22,886 bases of DNA. Origin: CAYNLY01 sp964398225 (GTDB taxonomy: Bacteria > Pseudomonadota > Zetaproteobacteria > Mariprofundales > Mariprofundaceae). Positions 9,966-18,393 of the stretch are shown in pieces. The stretch lies in assembly GCA_964398225.1 (NCBI GenBank), contig CAYNLY010000026.1, positions 1-22,886 of the forward strand, read 5' to 3'. The notes beneath the pieces are model-generated. The model had not been told where the DNA came from. It was given only the letters and a program-made list of their open reading frames with translations, and made no database searches. Within the stretch, counting starts at the first letter, position 1; the number at the start of each line of letters is the position of its first letter. Made by a program: the position numbers and the translations under genes.

Positions 9966-10646
9966 ATGGAAGAGACGATGATCAGGATCTGGGATCTGCC
10001 GACTCGCCTGTTCCACTGGGGGCTGGTGGCCTCGTTTGCGCTTGCCTACGTCACGGCCGTCGTGCCGGGCTTCGATCCGGTGCATTTCTGGGCCGGCTAT
10101 ACGGTTGCGGGGCTGCTGGTTTTCCGGCTGATCTGGGGCTTCGTCGGGCCCGAGCACGCGCGCTTTTCCGACTTCGCTTATCCCCCGCGCGAGGTCATCC
10201 GCCACTTCGGCGAGATCTTCCGGAACCGGCCGCGGCGCTACCTGGGCCACAGCCCGGCCGGTTCGTCCTACGTGTTCGCCACGCTCGCGCTGGTGGCGCT
10301 GATCGTGGTCACGGGCCTGATCCAGCAGGGCTACTACGAGTATGAAGGACCGCTGTTTGCGCTCGGCATCGAGCCCGCGCACGGGCTTGCGCATTTCTGC
10401 CACGAGGTGCACGAGCCGCTTGTGAATCTGATGCTGATCCTGATCGTCGGTCATCTGGCCGGCGTGGCGGCGGCGTCGATCCAGCACCGGGAGAGCCTCG
10501 TTCGGGCGATGATCACCGGTTTCAAACCTGCAAGAAACGGAGGAGACGATGACACGAAAACCCATGCTGTGGCTGGCCGCGATGCTGGCCGTTCTGATGC
10601 AGGCGGCTCCGGCGCAGGCCGCCGACTCGGAATATCGCAGCCTTGA
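9966..10646 (+). CDS. Membrane cytochrome b561-like protein (cytochrome b/b6 domain)
   Basis: This is an inner-membrane diheme b-type cytochrome that likely exchanges electrons between quinol and periplasmic cytochromes. The start IRIWDLPTRLFHW (H17) is typical; four hydrophobic helices lie near 17-33, 42-60, 103-120 and 151-170. Candidate heme ligands include H17, H40, H146 or H149 and H163. Start choice is ATG 9966 after GAGGAG; ATG 9978 (residue 5) is a close alternative. Homology appears to end near MITGFK (about residue 187). The last 40 or so residues are hydrophilic, Gly/Asp/Arg-rich and overlap the next gene by 98 bases, which is odd. A one-base loss upstream of 10549 would explain it, since the next frame offers an ATGA stop/start at 10549-10552. 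Confidence 0.88.
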   Translation: MEETMIRIWDLPTRLFHWGLVASFALAYVTAVVPGFDPVHFWAGYTVAGLLVFRLIWGFVGPEHARFSDFAYPPREVIRHFGEIFRNRPRRYLGHSPAGSSYVFATLALVALIVVTGLIQQGYYEYEGPLFALGIEPAHGLAHFCHEVHEPLVNLMLILIVGHLAGVAAASIQHRESLVRAMITGFKPARNGGDDDTKTHAVAGRDAGRSDAGGSGAGRRLGISQP

Positions 10647-11085
10647 GCTGCCGGACGAGGCCCGGTTCGAGGAGTCCTGGGTCACCGGCAACAAGCTCCA
10701 CATGTATCTGGGTCTGGGCAGCATGGCCGCGGCCATCGTCGCCGGCGTGACCGCGCCCGAGGCGCCGGAAGGCGTCGTCGTGCCGCCGAGCCAGCGCAAG
10801 AACGCGCGCAGCACGACCCACCACATCGCCGCGCTGACCGCGGCGGCGCTGGGCGGCGCGGCGATTGCCAGCGGCCTGATCCTGCACTGGGACGACATCA
10901 CGAACAGCTTCGGACTGACGGATCCGGACATCCTGCACCTGGTGCTTGGCCTGGTCGGCACGGCCGGCTATGTGTATGCGATCACGAAGGGGCCGAAGCG
11001 CGTCGGCGATCCGTCCAACGGCCACTCGGCGGCGGGCATTCTGGGCGCGGCCGCGATGGCCACCGCGATCACGCTGGAGTGGTAG
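10549..11085 (+). CDS. Unrecognised four-helix membrane protein with His at helix ends (possible heme b protein)
   Basis: I do not recognise a named family for this 178-residue protein. The ATG at 10549 follows a good GGAGGAG site. A signal peptide-like N-terminus ends in PAQA-AD (about residue 25). Four hydrophobic segments follow, near 52-68, 93-112, 131-146 and 160-176. His residues sit at segment ends: H51 before helix 1, H91/H92 before helix 2, H113 after helix 2, H130 before helix 3 and H159 before helix 4. If residue 26 onward begins in the periplasm, H51, H113 and H130 lie on the periplasmic side and H91/H92 and H159 on the cytoplasmic side. That arrangement is compatible with two b-type heme sites, as in b561 proteins. 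It is the second gene of a cytochrome operon. Function is inference. Confidence 0.8.
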   Translation: MTRKPMLWLAAMLAVLMQAAPAQAADSEYRSLELPDEARFEESWVTGNKLHMYLGLGSMAAAIVAGVTAPEAPEGVVVPPSQRKNARSTTHHIAALTAAALGGAAIASGLILHWDDITNSFGLTDPDILHLVLGLVGTAGYVYAITKGPKRVGDPSNGHSAAGILGAAAMATAITLEW

Positions 11086-11086
11086 C

Positions 11087-11506
11087 ATGAAACGGCATCT
11101 TTGGCTGCTTGCCGTCGTCCTTGGGCTTGCGCTGCCGGCGGGCTCGTTTGCGGGCGGCACGGTGCTCGAAGAAATGTTCGCCGCCTACCGGGCCGAGGGC
11201 GCGGGCCCGTTCGACGCCAAGCGCGGGGAAGCGTTCTGGCACAAGGAGTATCCGGCACCCGAAGGGGCGGAAGGTCCGGCCAGGCGCAGCTGCGCCACCT
11301 GCCACGGAGCCGATCTGACGAAGCCGGGCAAGCACTACCGCACCGGCAAGGTCATCGATCCGATGGCGCCGTCGGTGAATCCGGAGCGGTTCACGGATGC
11401 CAAGAAGATCCGCAAGTGGTTCCGCCGCAACTGCAAGTGGGTGCTGGGCCGGGCGTGCACCGCGCAGGAAAAGGGCGACGTGCTGGCCTATCTGAAGAAT
11501 CTGTAA
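11087..11506 (+). CDS. SHP-like monoheme cytochrome c (DUF1924 family)
   Basis: This 139-residue exported cytochrome c has a signal peptide ending near GSFAG (about residue 23), a single CATCH heme motif (C69, C72, H73), and a C-terminal FRRNCKWVLGRAC segment (N115, C116, C124). In sphaeroides heme protein (SHP), the sixth heme ligand is an Asn released when oxygen or nitric oxide binds, and a disulfide lies near it. N115 and the C116/C124 pair are at the matching place, so a ligand-binding heme is likely. The start ATG at 11087 lies one base after the stop of the upstream gene. Known shp genes sit with a diheme cytochrome c and a cytochrome b, as here. The physiological substrate of SHP proteins is not settled. 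Confidence 0.87.
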   Translation: MKRHLWLLAVVLGLALPAGSFAGGTVLEEMFAAYRAEGAGPFDAKRGEAFWHKEYPAPEGAEGPARRSCATCHGADLTKPGKHYRTGKVIDPMAPSVNPERFTDAKKIRKWFRRNCKWVLGRACTAQEKGDVLAYLKNL

Positions 11507-11527
11507 ATCACGTCAAAGGAGAGATCG

Positions 11528-12091
11528 ATGAAGCGAATCGTTGTCACATCCATGCTGCTGGCCGCTCTGGGCTGGGTGCCCGCCGCGATGGCCGCGGACA
11601 GCTTTCTGGGCATTCCGCGCTTCAAGGGCGTGAATCCGCTCAAGGATCGCACCTATCAGGAGGCCTGCGGCGAGTGCCATTTCGCCTACTTTCCGGGCCT
11701 GCTTCCGGCCCGTTCGTGGAAGCGGCTGATGCAGCCGAAGAATCTGGAGAACCATTTCGGCGAGAACGCCGAGCTGGACGAGGCCGACCGCCGCTACATC
11801 GAGGACTGGCTCGTGCGCAACGCGGCCGACGAACAGGGCTTCCCGCGCTACAAGCGTTCGGTCAAGATCGCACTCAGCGTCCCGGAAGACCAGGCGCCCA
11901 TGCGCATCACCGAGACGCCCTACATCAAGCGCAAGCATGAGGATGTGAGCGCGATGCTCAAGCGTCGGGCGGACGTGCGCAAAAAGGTGGGCTCGATGGC
12001 CAACTGCGCGAAGTGCCATCAGCAGGCCGACCGCGGCGTGTTCGACGACGACACGGTGCGCATCCCCGGCTACGGCGAGTGGGACGACTAA
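11528..12091 (+). CDS. Diheme cytochrome c (DHC-type), partner of SHP
   Basis: This 187-residue periplasmic diheme cytochrome has a signal peptide ending AAMA-AD (about residue 22) and two heme-binding motifs, CGECH (C47, C50, H51) and CAKCH (C160, C163, H164). The long spacing, the segment FAYFPGLLPARSW after heme 1, and the C-terminal second heme match the DHC family, which donates electrons to SHP. The ATG at 11528 has AAGGAGA five to six bases upstream and follows the SHP gene by 21 bases. It is the last gene of the operon, with a strong terminator starting 30 bases after its stop. Confidence 0.9.
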   Translation: MKRIVVTSMLLAALGWVPAAMAADSFLGIPRFKGVNPLKDRTYQEACGECHFAYFPGLLPARSWKRLMQPKNLENHFGENAELDEADRRYIEDWLVRNAADEQGFPRYKRSVKIALSVPEDQAPMRITETPYIKRKHEDVSAMLKRRADVRKKVGSMANCAKCHQQADRGVFDDDTVRIPGYGEWDD

Positions 12092-12109
12092 AGTCCATAA
12101 GCCGGAAGT

Positions 12110-12121
12110 GTTCGTACGAAC
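12110..12121. repeat. 12-base perfect palindrome
   Basis: GTTCGTACGAAC reads the same on both strands and lies between the diheme cytochrome stop and the terminator stem. It could be a protein-binding site or chance. It directly abuts the terminator hairpin at 12122. Confidence 0.35.
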
Positions 12122-12151
12122 GGCCGGCCGCATATCGCGGCCGGCCTTTTT
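12122..12151 (+). terminator. Intrinsic terminator of the cytochrome operon
   Basis: GGCCGGCCGC (12122-12131), loop ATATC, GCGGCCGGCC (12137-12146) form a perfect 10-base-pair G+C stem followed by five T (12147-12151). It ends the plus-strand cytochrome operon at the convergent junction with gcvPB. Read on the minus strand the hairpin is followed by GTTCG rather than a T tract, so it should act mainly in one direction. Confidence 0.92.
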
Positions 12152-13644
12152 CATGCCTCGGTGTCGGATTCCCGCCAGACCAGCACGGGCCTGCGCGCGG
12201 CCCGCGTTTCGTCGAGCCTGCGCCGGATCGGCCGCTGCGGTGCGTCATGGAAGCGTTCGAGCTCCCCGCGCTCGGCCTCGTCCGCGATTTGCCGCATCGC
12301 CTCGATGAACGCATCGAGCGTGTCCTTCGATTCGGTCTCGGTCGGCTCGATCAGCATCGCGCCGTGCACGATCAGCGGGAAGTAGACGGTCATCGGATGG
12401 AAGCCCAGATCGATCAGCCGCTTGGCGATGTCCAGGGTCTTCACGCCGTGCGCCTGCTGGCGCTTGTCGGTGAGCAGGCATTCGTGCTTGCACAGCCCCG
12501 GAAACGGCACGTGGTAGACGTCGGCCAGGCGCGCGAGCACGTAGTTCGCGTTCAGCACCGCGTCCTCGGCGATGCGGTGCAGATGCTCGCGGCCGAAGGC
12601 CAGGATGTAGGCGGCCGCGCGCAGCAGCACGCCGATCTGGCCGGCCGAGCCGAACACCGGTCCGATGCTGGATGGCGCCTCGCGCTCGATCGCATAGCCC
12701 GATTCGCCGCGGACGATGCGCGGCACGGGCAGATACGGCGCCAGCTTCTCGTTCACGGCCACGGGGCCCGCGCCGGGGCCTCCGCCGCCGTGCGGCGTCG
12801 CAAACGTCTTGTGCAGGTTGATGTGCAGGCAGTCGATGCCCATGTCCCCCGGCCGCGCCTTGCCGACGAGCGCGTTCAGGTTGGCGCCGTCGCCGTAGAC
12901 GAGGCCGCCCGCTTCGTGCACGCGCCGGCAGATCTCGGCGATTTCGGTTTCGAAGCGGCCGGTCGTGTTCGGATTCGTCAGCATCAGCGCGGCCGTGTCC
13001 GGGCCCAGGTGCCGTTCGAGTTCGGCAAGATCGATGCGGCCGTCCGGACCGGACTTGAGCTCAAGCGTGCGCATGCCGGCAAGGGTTGCGCTTGCGGGGT
13101 TCGTGCCGTGCGCCGAGTCGGGCACGAGCACGACGCGCCGGTCGGTATCGCCGCGGGCGTCGTGATAGGCGCGGATCATCATGATGCCGACGAGTTCGCC
13201 GTGCGCTCCGGCCGCCGGCACCAGGCTCACATGCGGCAGGCCCGCGATCTCGCCGAGCCAGCTCTGGAGCTCGAAAAGGAGCTCCAGCAGGCCCTGCACG
13301 CTGTGCTCGGGCTGCTCGGGGTGCAGCTCGGCAAAGCCCGGAAGCCGCGCGAGATTCTCATGCACGCGCGGGTTGTACTTCATCGTGCACGAGCCCAGCG
13401 GGTAGAAGCCGGTTTCGATGCCGTGGTTCCACTGGCTCAGGCGCACGTAATGGCGCACGACCTCGGGCTCGGCCAGTCCCGGGATGCCGGCGGGCCTCCG
13501 GCGCGCGAAGGCCTCCAGACCGGGATCGGGCGCATCAAGGCAGCCGGGAAGCGCGATCGCGGTTTCGCTGGCATGCCGCCGCTCGAATACGAGCGGTTCC
13601 TCGTGCACCAGCCCCGTGGCGCCGGAAAAACGGATGTCGCTCAT
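12151..13644 (-). CDS. gcvPB: Glycine dehydrogenase (decarboxylating) subunit 2, P-protein beta
   Basis: This is the PLP-binding half of the split P-protein of the glycine cleavage system; it decarboxylates glycine and loads the aminomethyl group on lipoyl-GcvH. It has 497 residues. Motifs are YPLGSCTMKYNP (81-92), VPAAGAHGE (142-150), PDSAHGTNPASA (175-186), MLTNPNTTG (221-229), and HINLHKTFATPHGGGGPG, with K279 as the PLP lysine. The ATG at 13644 overlaps the gcvPA stop (ATGA), so the two subunits are coupled and probably made in equal amounts. It is the last gene of its operon and converges on the cytochrome operon. Confidence 0.97.
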   Translation of the reverse strand: MSDIRFSGATGLVHEEPLVFERRHASETAIALPGCLDAPDPGLEAFARRRPAGIPGLAEPEVVRHYVRLSQWNHGIETGFYPLGSCTMKYNPRVHENLARLPGFAELHPEQPEHSVQGLLELLFELQSWLGEIAGLPHVSLVPAAGAHGELVGIMMIRAYHDARGDTDRRVVLVPDSAHGTNPASATLAGMRTLELKSGPDGRIDLAELERHLGPDTAALMLTNPNTTGRFETEIAEICRRVHEAGGLVYGDGANLNALVGKARPGDMGIDCLHINLHKTFATPHGGGGPGAGPVAVNEKLAPYLPVPRIVRGESGYAIEREAPSSIGPVFGSAGQIGVLLRAAAYILAFGREHLHRIAEDAVLNANYVLARLADVYHVPFPGLCKHECLLTDKRQQAHGVKTLDIAKRLIDLGFHPMTVYFPLIVHGAMLIEPTETESKDTLDAFIEAMRQIADEAERGELERFHDAPQRPIRRRLDETRAARRPVLVWRESDTEA

Positions 13645-14987
13645 GCCAGGGCCTCGCGCAGGCAGGCGAGCCAGTCGTCCACATCGGCCGGCTCGATCAT
13701 CTCGGTCGTGGCGACCAGCAGCGCGGCATCCTCACCTTCCACGAACCGGTCCAGCGGGATGCCGGCGAAGATGCCGGCCTCTTCGGCCCGGGCAAGAAAG
13801 CGCGCGCGGCTTGCCGCATCGGGGAAGGCAACCACGGTTTCGTTGTAGCGCGGGCCTTCGGCCGCCCGCACGCCTTCCGGAAGTCCGGCCACAAGCCGGG
13901 CGAGCGCGCCGGCCGAACGCCGGGCGACTTCTTCAAGCCCCCGGTCGCCGAGCAGGCTCAGATGGCAGGCCACGGCCGTGCACATCAGCCCCTGGTTCGA
14001 GCAGATATTCGAGGTCGCCTTCTCGCGCCGGATGTGCTGCTCGCGCGTGGACAGCGTCAGCACATAGCCGCGCCGGCCTTCGGCGTCCACGGTCTGGCCG
14101 CAGACGCGTCCCGGCATCTGGCGGATGAAGCGCTCGCGCGTTGCGAACAGGCCGATGTGCGGGCCGCCGAAGCTCATCGGAATCCCGAGCGCCTGGCCGG
14201 AGCCGGCGACGATGTCGGCGCCGAACGCGCCCGGCGGTTCGATCAGCCCGAAGGCGGTCGCATCGCCGAAGCAGACGATCATCAGCGCGCCGGTTTCGTC
14301 GCAGGCGCGCCGGATCGGGGCAAGGTCGAACACGTGGCCGTAGAAATCGGGATACTGCACGATCACGCCGGCGGTCCGCCCGTCGACGGCTCCGGCCACG
14401 GCGTCGGCATCGGTGCGCCAGCGCGGACCCTCGACCGTTTCGACGCCTTCCGGAACCTGCGCCAGATAGCGTTCGCTCACGCGCCGCCAGACCGGATGCA
14501 CGCTCGATGCGAGCACGATGCGCTCCCTTCGCGTCACGCGTCGCGCCATCAGCGCCGCCTCGGCGACCGCGGTCGCCGCGTCGTACATCGAGGCGTTGGC
14601 GACCTCCATGCCGGTCAGGCGCGCAACCATCGTCTGGAACTCGAACAGCGCGGCAAGCGTGCCCTGGCTGATTTCCGGCTGGTAGGGCGTGTAGGCGGTG
14701 AGAAACTCGCCGCGCGAGATCACGTAGTCCACGGCCGCGGGCACGAAATGGTGGTAGGTGCCCGCGCCCAGAAAGCAGCGCATGTCGCCCGCATGCCGGT
14801 TTTTTGCAGCCGCCCGCCGGAAGCGGCGGACGATCGCGGCCTCCGAGTGCGCGGCGGGCAGATTCAGGCCGCCCGGCGCGATCCGGAAGCGTTCGGGAAT
14901 GTCGGCAAAAAGCTCTTCGATGCTGCCGGCGCCGATGGCCTTAAGCATCGCCTCCCGATCGGCGTCGGTATGGGGCAGAAAACGCAA
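13641..14987 (-). CDS. gcvPA: Glycine dehydrogenase (decarboxylating) subunit 1, P-protein alpha
   Basis: This is the first half of the split glycine decarboxylase, 448 residues. Family signatures are RFLPHTDAD at the N-terminus, CFLGAGTYHHFVP (71-83), RGEFLTAYTPYQPEISQG (92-109), and FEFQTMVARLTGMEVANAS. The start is a TTG at 14987, four bases after the gcvH stop. The first ATG (14948) would remove the conserved PHT segment found at the start of this family, so TTG is preferred. A clear Shine-Dalgarno sequence is lacking, and re-initiation from gcvH may be important. The alpha subunit forms the active site with GcvPB. Confidence 0.96.
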   Translation of the reverse strand: MRFLPHTDADREAMLKAIGAGSIEELFADIPERFRIAPGGLNLPAAHSEAAIVRRFRRAAAKNRHAGDMRCFLGAGTYHHFVPAAVDYVISRGEFLTAYTPYQPEISQGTLAALFEFQTMVARLTGMEVANASMYDAATAVAEAALMARRVTRRERIVLASSVHPVWRRVSERYLAQVPEGVETVEGPRWRTDADAVAGAVDGRTAGVIVQYPDFYGHVFDLAPIRRACDETGALMIVCFGDATAFGLIEPPGAFGADIVAGSGQALGIPMSFGGPHIGLFATRERFIRQMPGRVCGQTVDAEGRRGYVLTLSTREQHIRREKATSNICSNQGLMCTAVACHLSLLGDRGLEEVARRSAGALARLVAGLPEGVRAAEGPRYNETVVAFPDAASRARFLARAEEAGIFAGIPLDRFVEGEDAALLVATTEMIEPADVDDWLACLREALA

Positions 14988-14991
14988 GGGG

Positions 14992-15366
14992 CTATTCTTC
15001 GAGGTAGGTCGTGTAGGTGGCTTCGTCGAGCAGCTCGACGGTGTCGCCGCTCATCCGGATCTTCGCGATCCAGCCCGCGCCGTACGGATCGGTGTTGATC
15101 TTCTCGGGAGCCTGTTCGAGCTCGCTGTTGACCTCGACGACCTCACCTGCCACCGGCGCGTAAACATCGGACACCGCCTTGACCGACTCGACCACGGCGA
15201 ACGCCTCGCCGGCGCTCACCGTCCGGCCGACCTCGGGCAGCTCGACGAAGACGATGTCGCCGAGCGCCTCCTGCGCGTGATCGGTGATGCCGACCGTGGC
15301 CAGTTCGCCCTCGATGCGCACCCACTCGTGTTCCTTCGTGTACTGCAGATCGGCCGGAATCGTCAT
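14992..15366 (-). CDS. gcvH: Glycine cleavage system lipoyl carrier H protein
   Basis: GcvH carries the aminomethyl group on a lipoyl arm between the P-, T- and L-proteins. It has 124 residues, near the usual length. Motifs are YTKEHEWVRIEG (9-20), VGITDHAQEALGDIVFVELPEVG, and VVESVKAVSDVYAPVAGEVVEVN in which K63 of ESVKA is the lipoylation site. The C-terminus GWIAKIRMS is typical. ATG 15366 follows GGGAGGAG with good spacing, 16 bases after the gcvT stop. The longer frame upstream is not supported. Confidence 0.98.
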   Translation of the reverse strand: MTIPADLQYTKEHEWVRIEGELATVGITDHAQEALGDIVFVELPEVGRTVSAGEAFAVVESVKAVSDVYAPVAGEVVEVNSELEQAPEKINTDPYGAGWIAKIRMSGDTVELLDEATYTTYLEE

Positions 15367-15382
15367 CGGCTCTCCTCCCTGG

Positions 15383-16476
<1,094 letters not shown>

Positions 16477-16480
<4 letters not shown>

Positions 16481-17346
16481 CGGTCGTCTCCCAGGTGCGT
16501 GCGGTAGGCCTGCACGGTGTTGGCAAGCAGCATCGTGATCGTCATCGGTCCCACGCCGCCCGGCACCGGCGTGATCCAGCCGGCGCGCTTCACCGCCTCG
16601 TCGTATTCGACGTCGCCGACGAGCCGGCCGTCGTCGAGCCGGTTGATGCCGACGTCAATGACGACGGCGCCCGGCTTGATCCACTCGCCGCGGATAAGCC
16701 CGGGCCGGCCGGCCGCGGCCACGAGGATGTCGGCGCGGCGCACATGCGCGGCCAGATCGCGCGTGAACTTGTGGGTCACGGTCACCGTGCAGCCGGCGAG
16801 CAAGAGCTCGAGCGCCATCGGCCGGCCGACGATGTTCGAGGCGCCGACGATGACCGCCTCCTGCCCGTGCGGCTCGATGCCGGTTTCCTCGATCAGCCTC
16901 ATGCAGCCCATCGGCGTGCACGAGCGCAGCGCGGGATGGCGGGCGGCCAGCCGGCCGACGTTGTAGGGATGGAATCCGTCCACGTCCTTGCCCGGATCGA
17001 TAGCCTCGATCACCGCCTCCGGGCGGATGTGCCCCGGCAGCGGCATCTGCACCAGAATCCCGTCCACGCGCGGATCCGCGTTGAGCTCGGCGATCAGGCC
17101 GAGAAGATGCTGCCGGGTCGTGTCCGCAGGCAGCGTCTGCGAGAAGTCCTCGGATACGATGCCGGCCTCGGCGCAGGCTTTCTTCTTGTTGCGCACGTAG
17201 ACCTGGGAGGCCGGATCGTCGCCGATCAGGATCACGGCAAGCCCCGGCGCCCGGCCGTGGGCCGCGGTCAGGGATGCGACCTCGCGCGCCAGATCCTTGC
17301 GGATGCGCGCGGCGATCGCCTTGCCGTCAAGAATGCGTGCGCTCAT
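16477..17346 (-). CDS. folD: Bifunctional methylenetetrahydrofolate dehydrogenase / methenyl-THF cyclohydrolase
   Basis: FolD converts 5,10-methylene-THF to 10-formyl-THF with NADP. It has 289 residues starting at ATG 17346 (longer readings have no family match). Key features are ASQVYVRNKKKAC with Y50 and K54 of the catalytic pair, GILVQMPLPGHI, DPGKDVDGFHP, the dinucleotide-binding VGASNIVGRPM, and the terminal PVPGGVGPMT signature. It sits 41 bases after the flippase-like gene and immediately before gcvT, which makes direct metabolic sense because FolD uses the product of glycine cleavage. No strong Shine-Dalgarno sequence is visible at this start. Confidence 0.97.
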
Positions 17347-17387
17347 GGCCGCGCATGCTTGCAGGAAGCCGGAGCGAGCGCCAGCGG

Positions 17388-18311
17388 CTAGTCGCGCGCC
17401 TTGCGGATCGCATCCACGCCGCCCAGCCGCCACAGCACCCACAGCCCGGGGAGCGCGGCGATGCCAAGCGCGACGACCCAGAGCGCGGCCATCGCTGCGG
17501 CGGCCTCGGGGCTTCCGCCGAGCCAGGCAGCCAGGCCCACATAACCCGCCTCGCGCAGGCCGAATCCGTTGAGCGAGATCGGCACGATCGCCACGAGCGC
17601 CGAAAGCCCGACCATCAGCGCGTAATCCGTCCAGGAAAGCGCAAGCCCCACCGAGCCGCCGAGCAGCACATGCGCCTGGATCACGATCAGCTGAAACAGG
17701 GCGGATACCGGCAGCGAGCGAAGCCATGCCCGGCGAAAGCCCGACGAGTCCACAGGCAGCGCGCGCAGCCTGTCCAGGCGCGCGGGAAGCCTCGGCCACA
17801 GCCGGGGCGCAAGCACAAGAAGGCCGATAAGCAGCGCAAGCCCCGCGAACCAGGCCGCAACGAACCCCGCCGGAAAGCCGCGCCCCGGAATCAGCAGGCT
17901 GAGGATCGCGACCAGCGCGACCAGCCCGTTGGCCCGGTCCAGAATCACGCTGGCGCCGGCGGGAATCCCGGGCCTGCGCCGCCCCTCGCCGCGCGCAAGC
18001 AGCAGCCCGCGCACGACGTCGCCGCCGATCGTCGAGGGCAGAAACAGGCTTGCGAACATGCCCAGGAAATAGAGCCGAACCTTGCGCGCGCCGGACACCC
18101 GGAGTCCGAGCCCCTCAGCGATCCATGCCCAGCGCAGGCCGCAGAGGATGTAGCCGACGCCCAGCAGGGCGACCGCGCCGAGGATCGCGGCGGGGCTTGA
18201 GGTCCGGATCCGCCGCCAGGTCTCGGCAAGGTCCACCGAATGCACGATCAGCGCGATCAGGCCCAGCGTGACCGCGATCTTGACCAGCAACAGCCAGGGA
18301 ATGCGCCGCAT
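17388..18311 (-). CDS. Flippase-like integral membrane protein (UPF0104 / LPG synthase TM domain)
   Basis: The 307-residue product has about eight hydrophobic segments and belongs to the AglD/MprF-transmembrane-like family (lysylphosphatidylglycerol synthase TM region). Diagnostic motifs are FLPSTIGGDVVR (about residues 90-101) and PISLNGFGLREAGY in the C-terminal third. Members are thought to handle lipid-linked intermediates in membranes, but biochemical roles are mostly untested. It lacks the soluble aminoacyl-transfer domain of MprF. It heads the folD-gcv operon on the minus strand and is divergent from two glycosyltransferase genes, which fits lipid-linked sugar chemistry better than glycine metabolism. 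The ATG at 18311 has a -10-like box six bases upstream. Confidence 0.88.
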   Translation of the reverse strand: MRRIPWLLLVKIAVTLGLIALIVHSVDLAETWRRIRTSSPAAILGAVALLGVGYILCGLRWAWIAEGLGLRVSGARKVRLYFLGMFASLFLPSTIGGDVVRGLLLARGEGRRRPGIPAGASVILDRANGLVALVAILSLLIPGRGFPAGFVAAWFAGLALLIGLLVLAPRLWPRLPARLDRLRALPVDSSGFRRAWLRSLPVSALFQLIVIQAHVLLGGSVGLALSWTDYALMVGLSALVAIVPISLNGFGLREAGYVGLAAWLGGSPEAAAAMAALWVVALGIAALPGLWVLWRLGGVDAIRKARD

Positions 18312-18323
18312 CCGCGCAATCTA
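18312..18323 (-). promoter_or_regulatory. Candidate -10 box for leaderless flippase-like gene
   Basis: On the minus strand TAGATT (18318-18323) ends six bases before the ATG at 18311, so the predicted transcription start is the A of the start codon. The spacing is identical to that at hemJ. The -35 region is poor (TGGCCC at 17-base spacing). Confidence 0.3.
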
Positions 18324-18379
18324 GCGACGGGCCGGGGCCCGGGCCACGGGGCGCATGGCCAACAGCGGCGGCGCTCGTG

Positions 18380-18393
18380 TAGGCTTGGCGCCG
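18380..18393 (+). promoter_or_regulatory. Weak -10-like box before GT39-like gene
   Basis: TAGGCT (18380-18385, three of six consensus matches) ends eight bases before ATG 18394. This would give a leader of about two bases. It is the weakest of the four such boxes and is listed because of its position. Confidence 0.2.

Noticed and set aside
7235..9967. A minus-strand 910-residue frame opposite the kinase
   Set aside because: It lies antisense to a kinase with all motifs intact and has His/Arg-rich shadow composition.
17347..17387. A glycine riboswitch controlling the gcv genes
   Set aside because: The gap is only 41 bases and the region before the operon's first gene is about 80 bases with no aptamer-like structure, too short for a tandem glycine aptamer.
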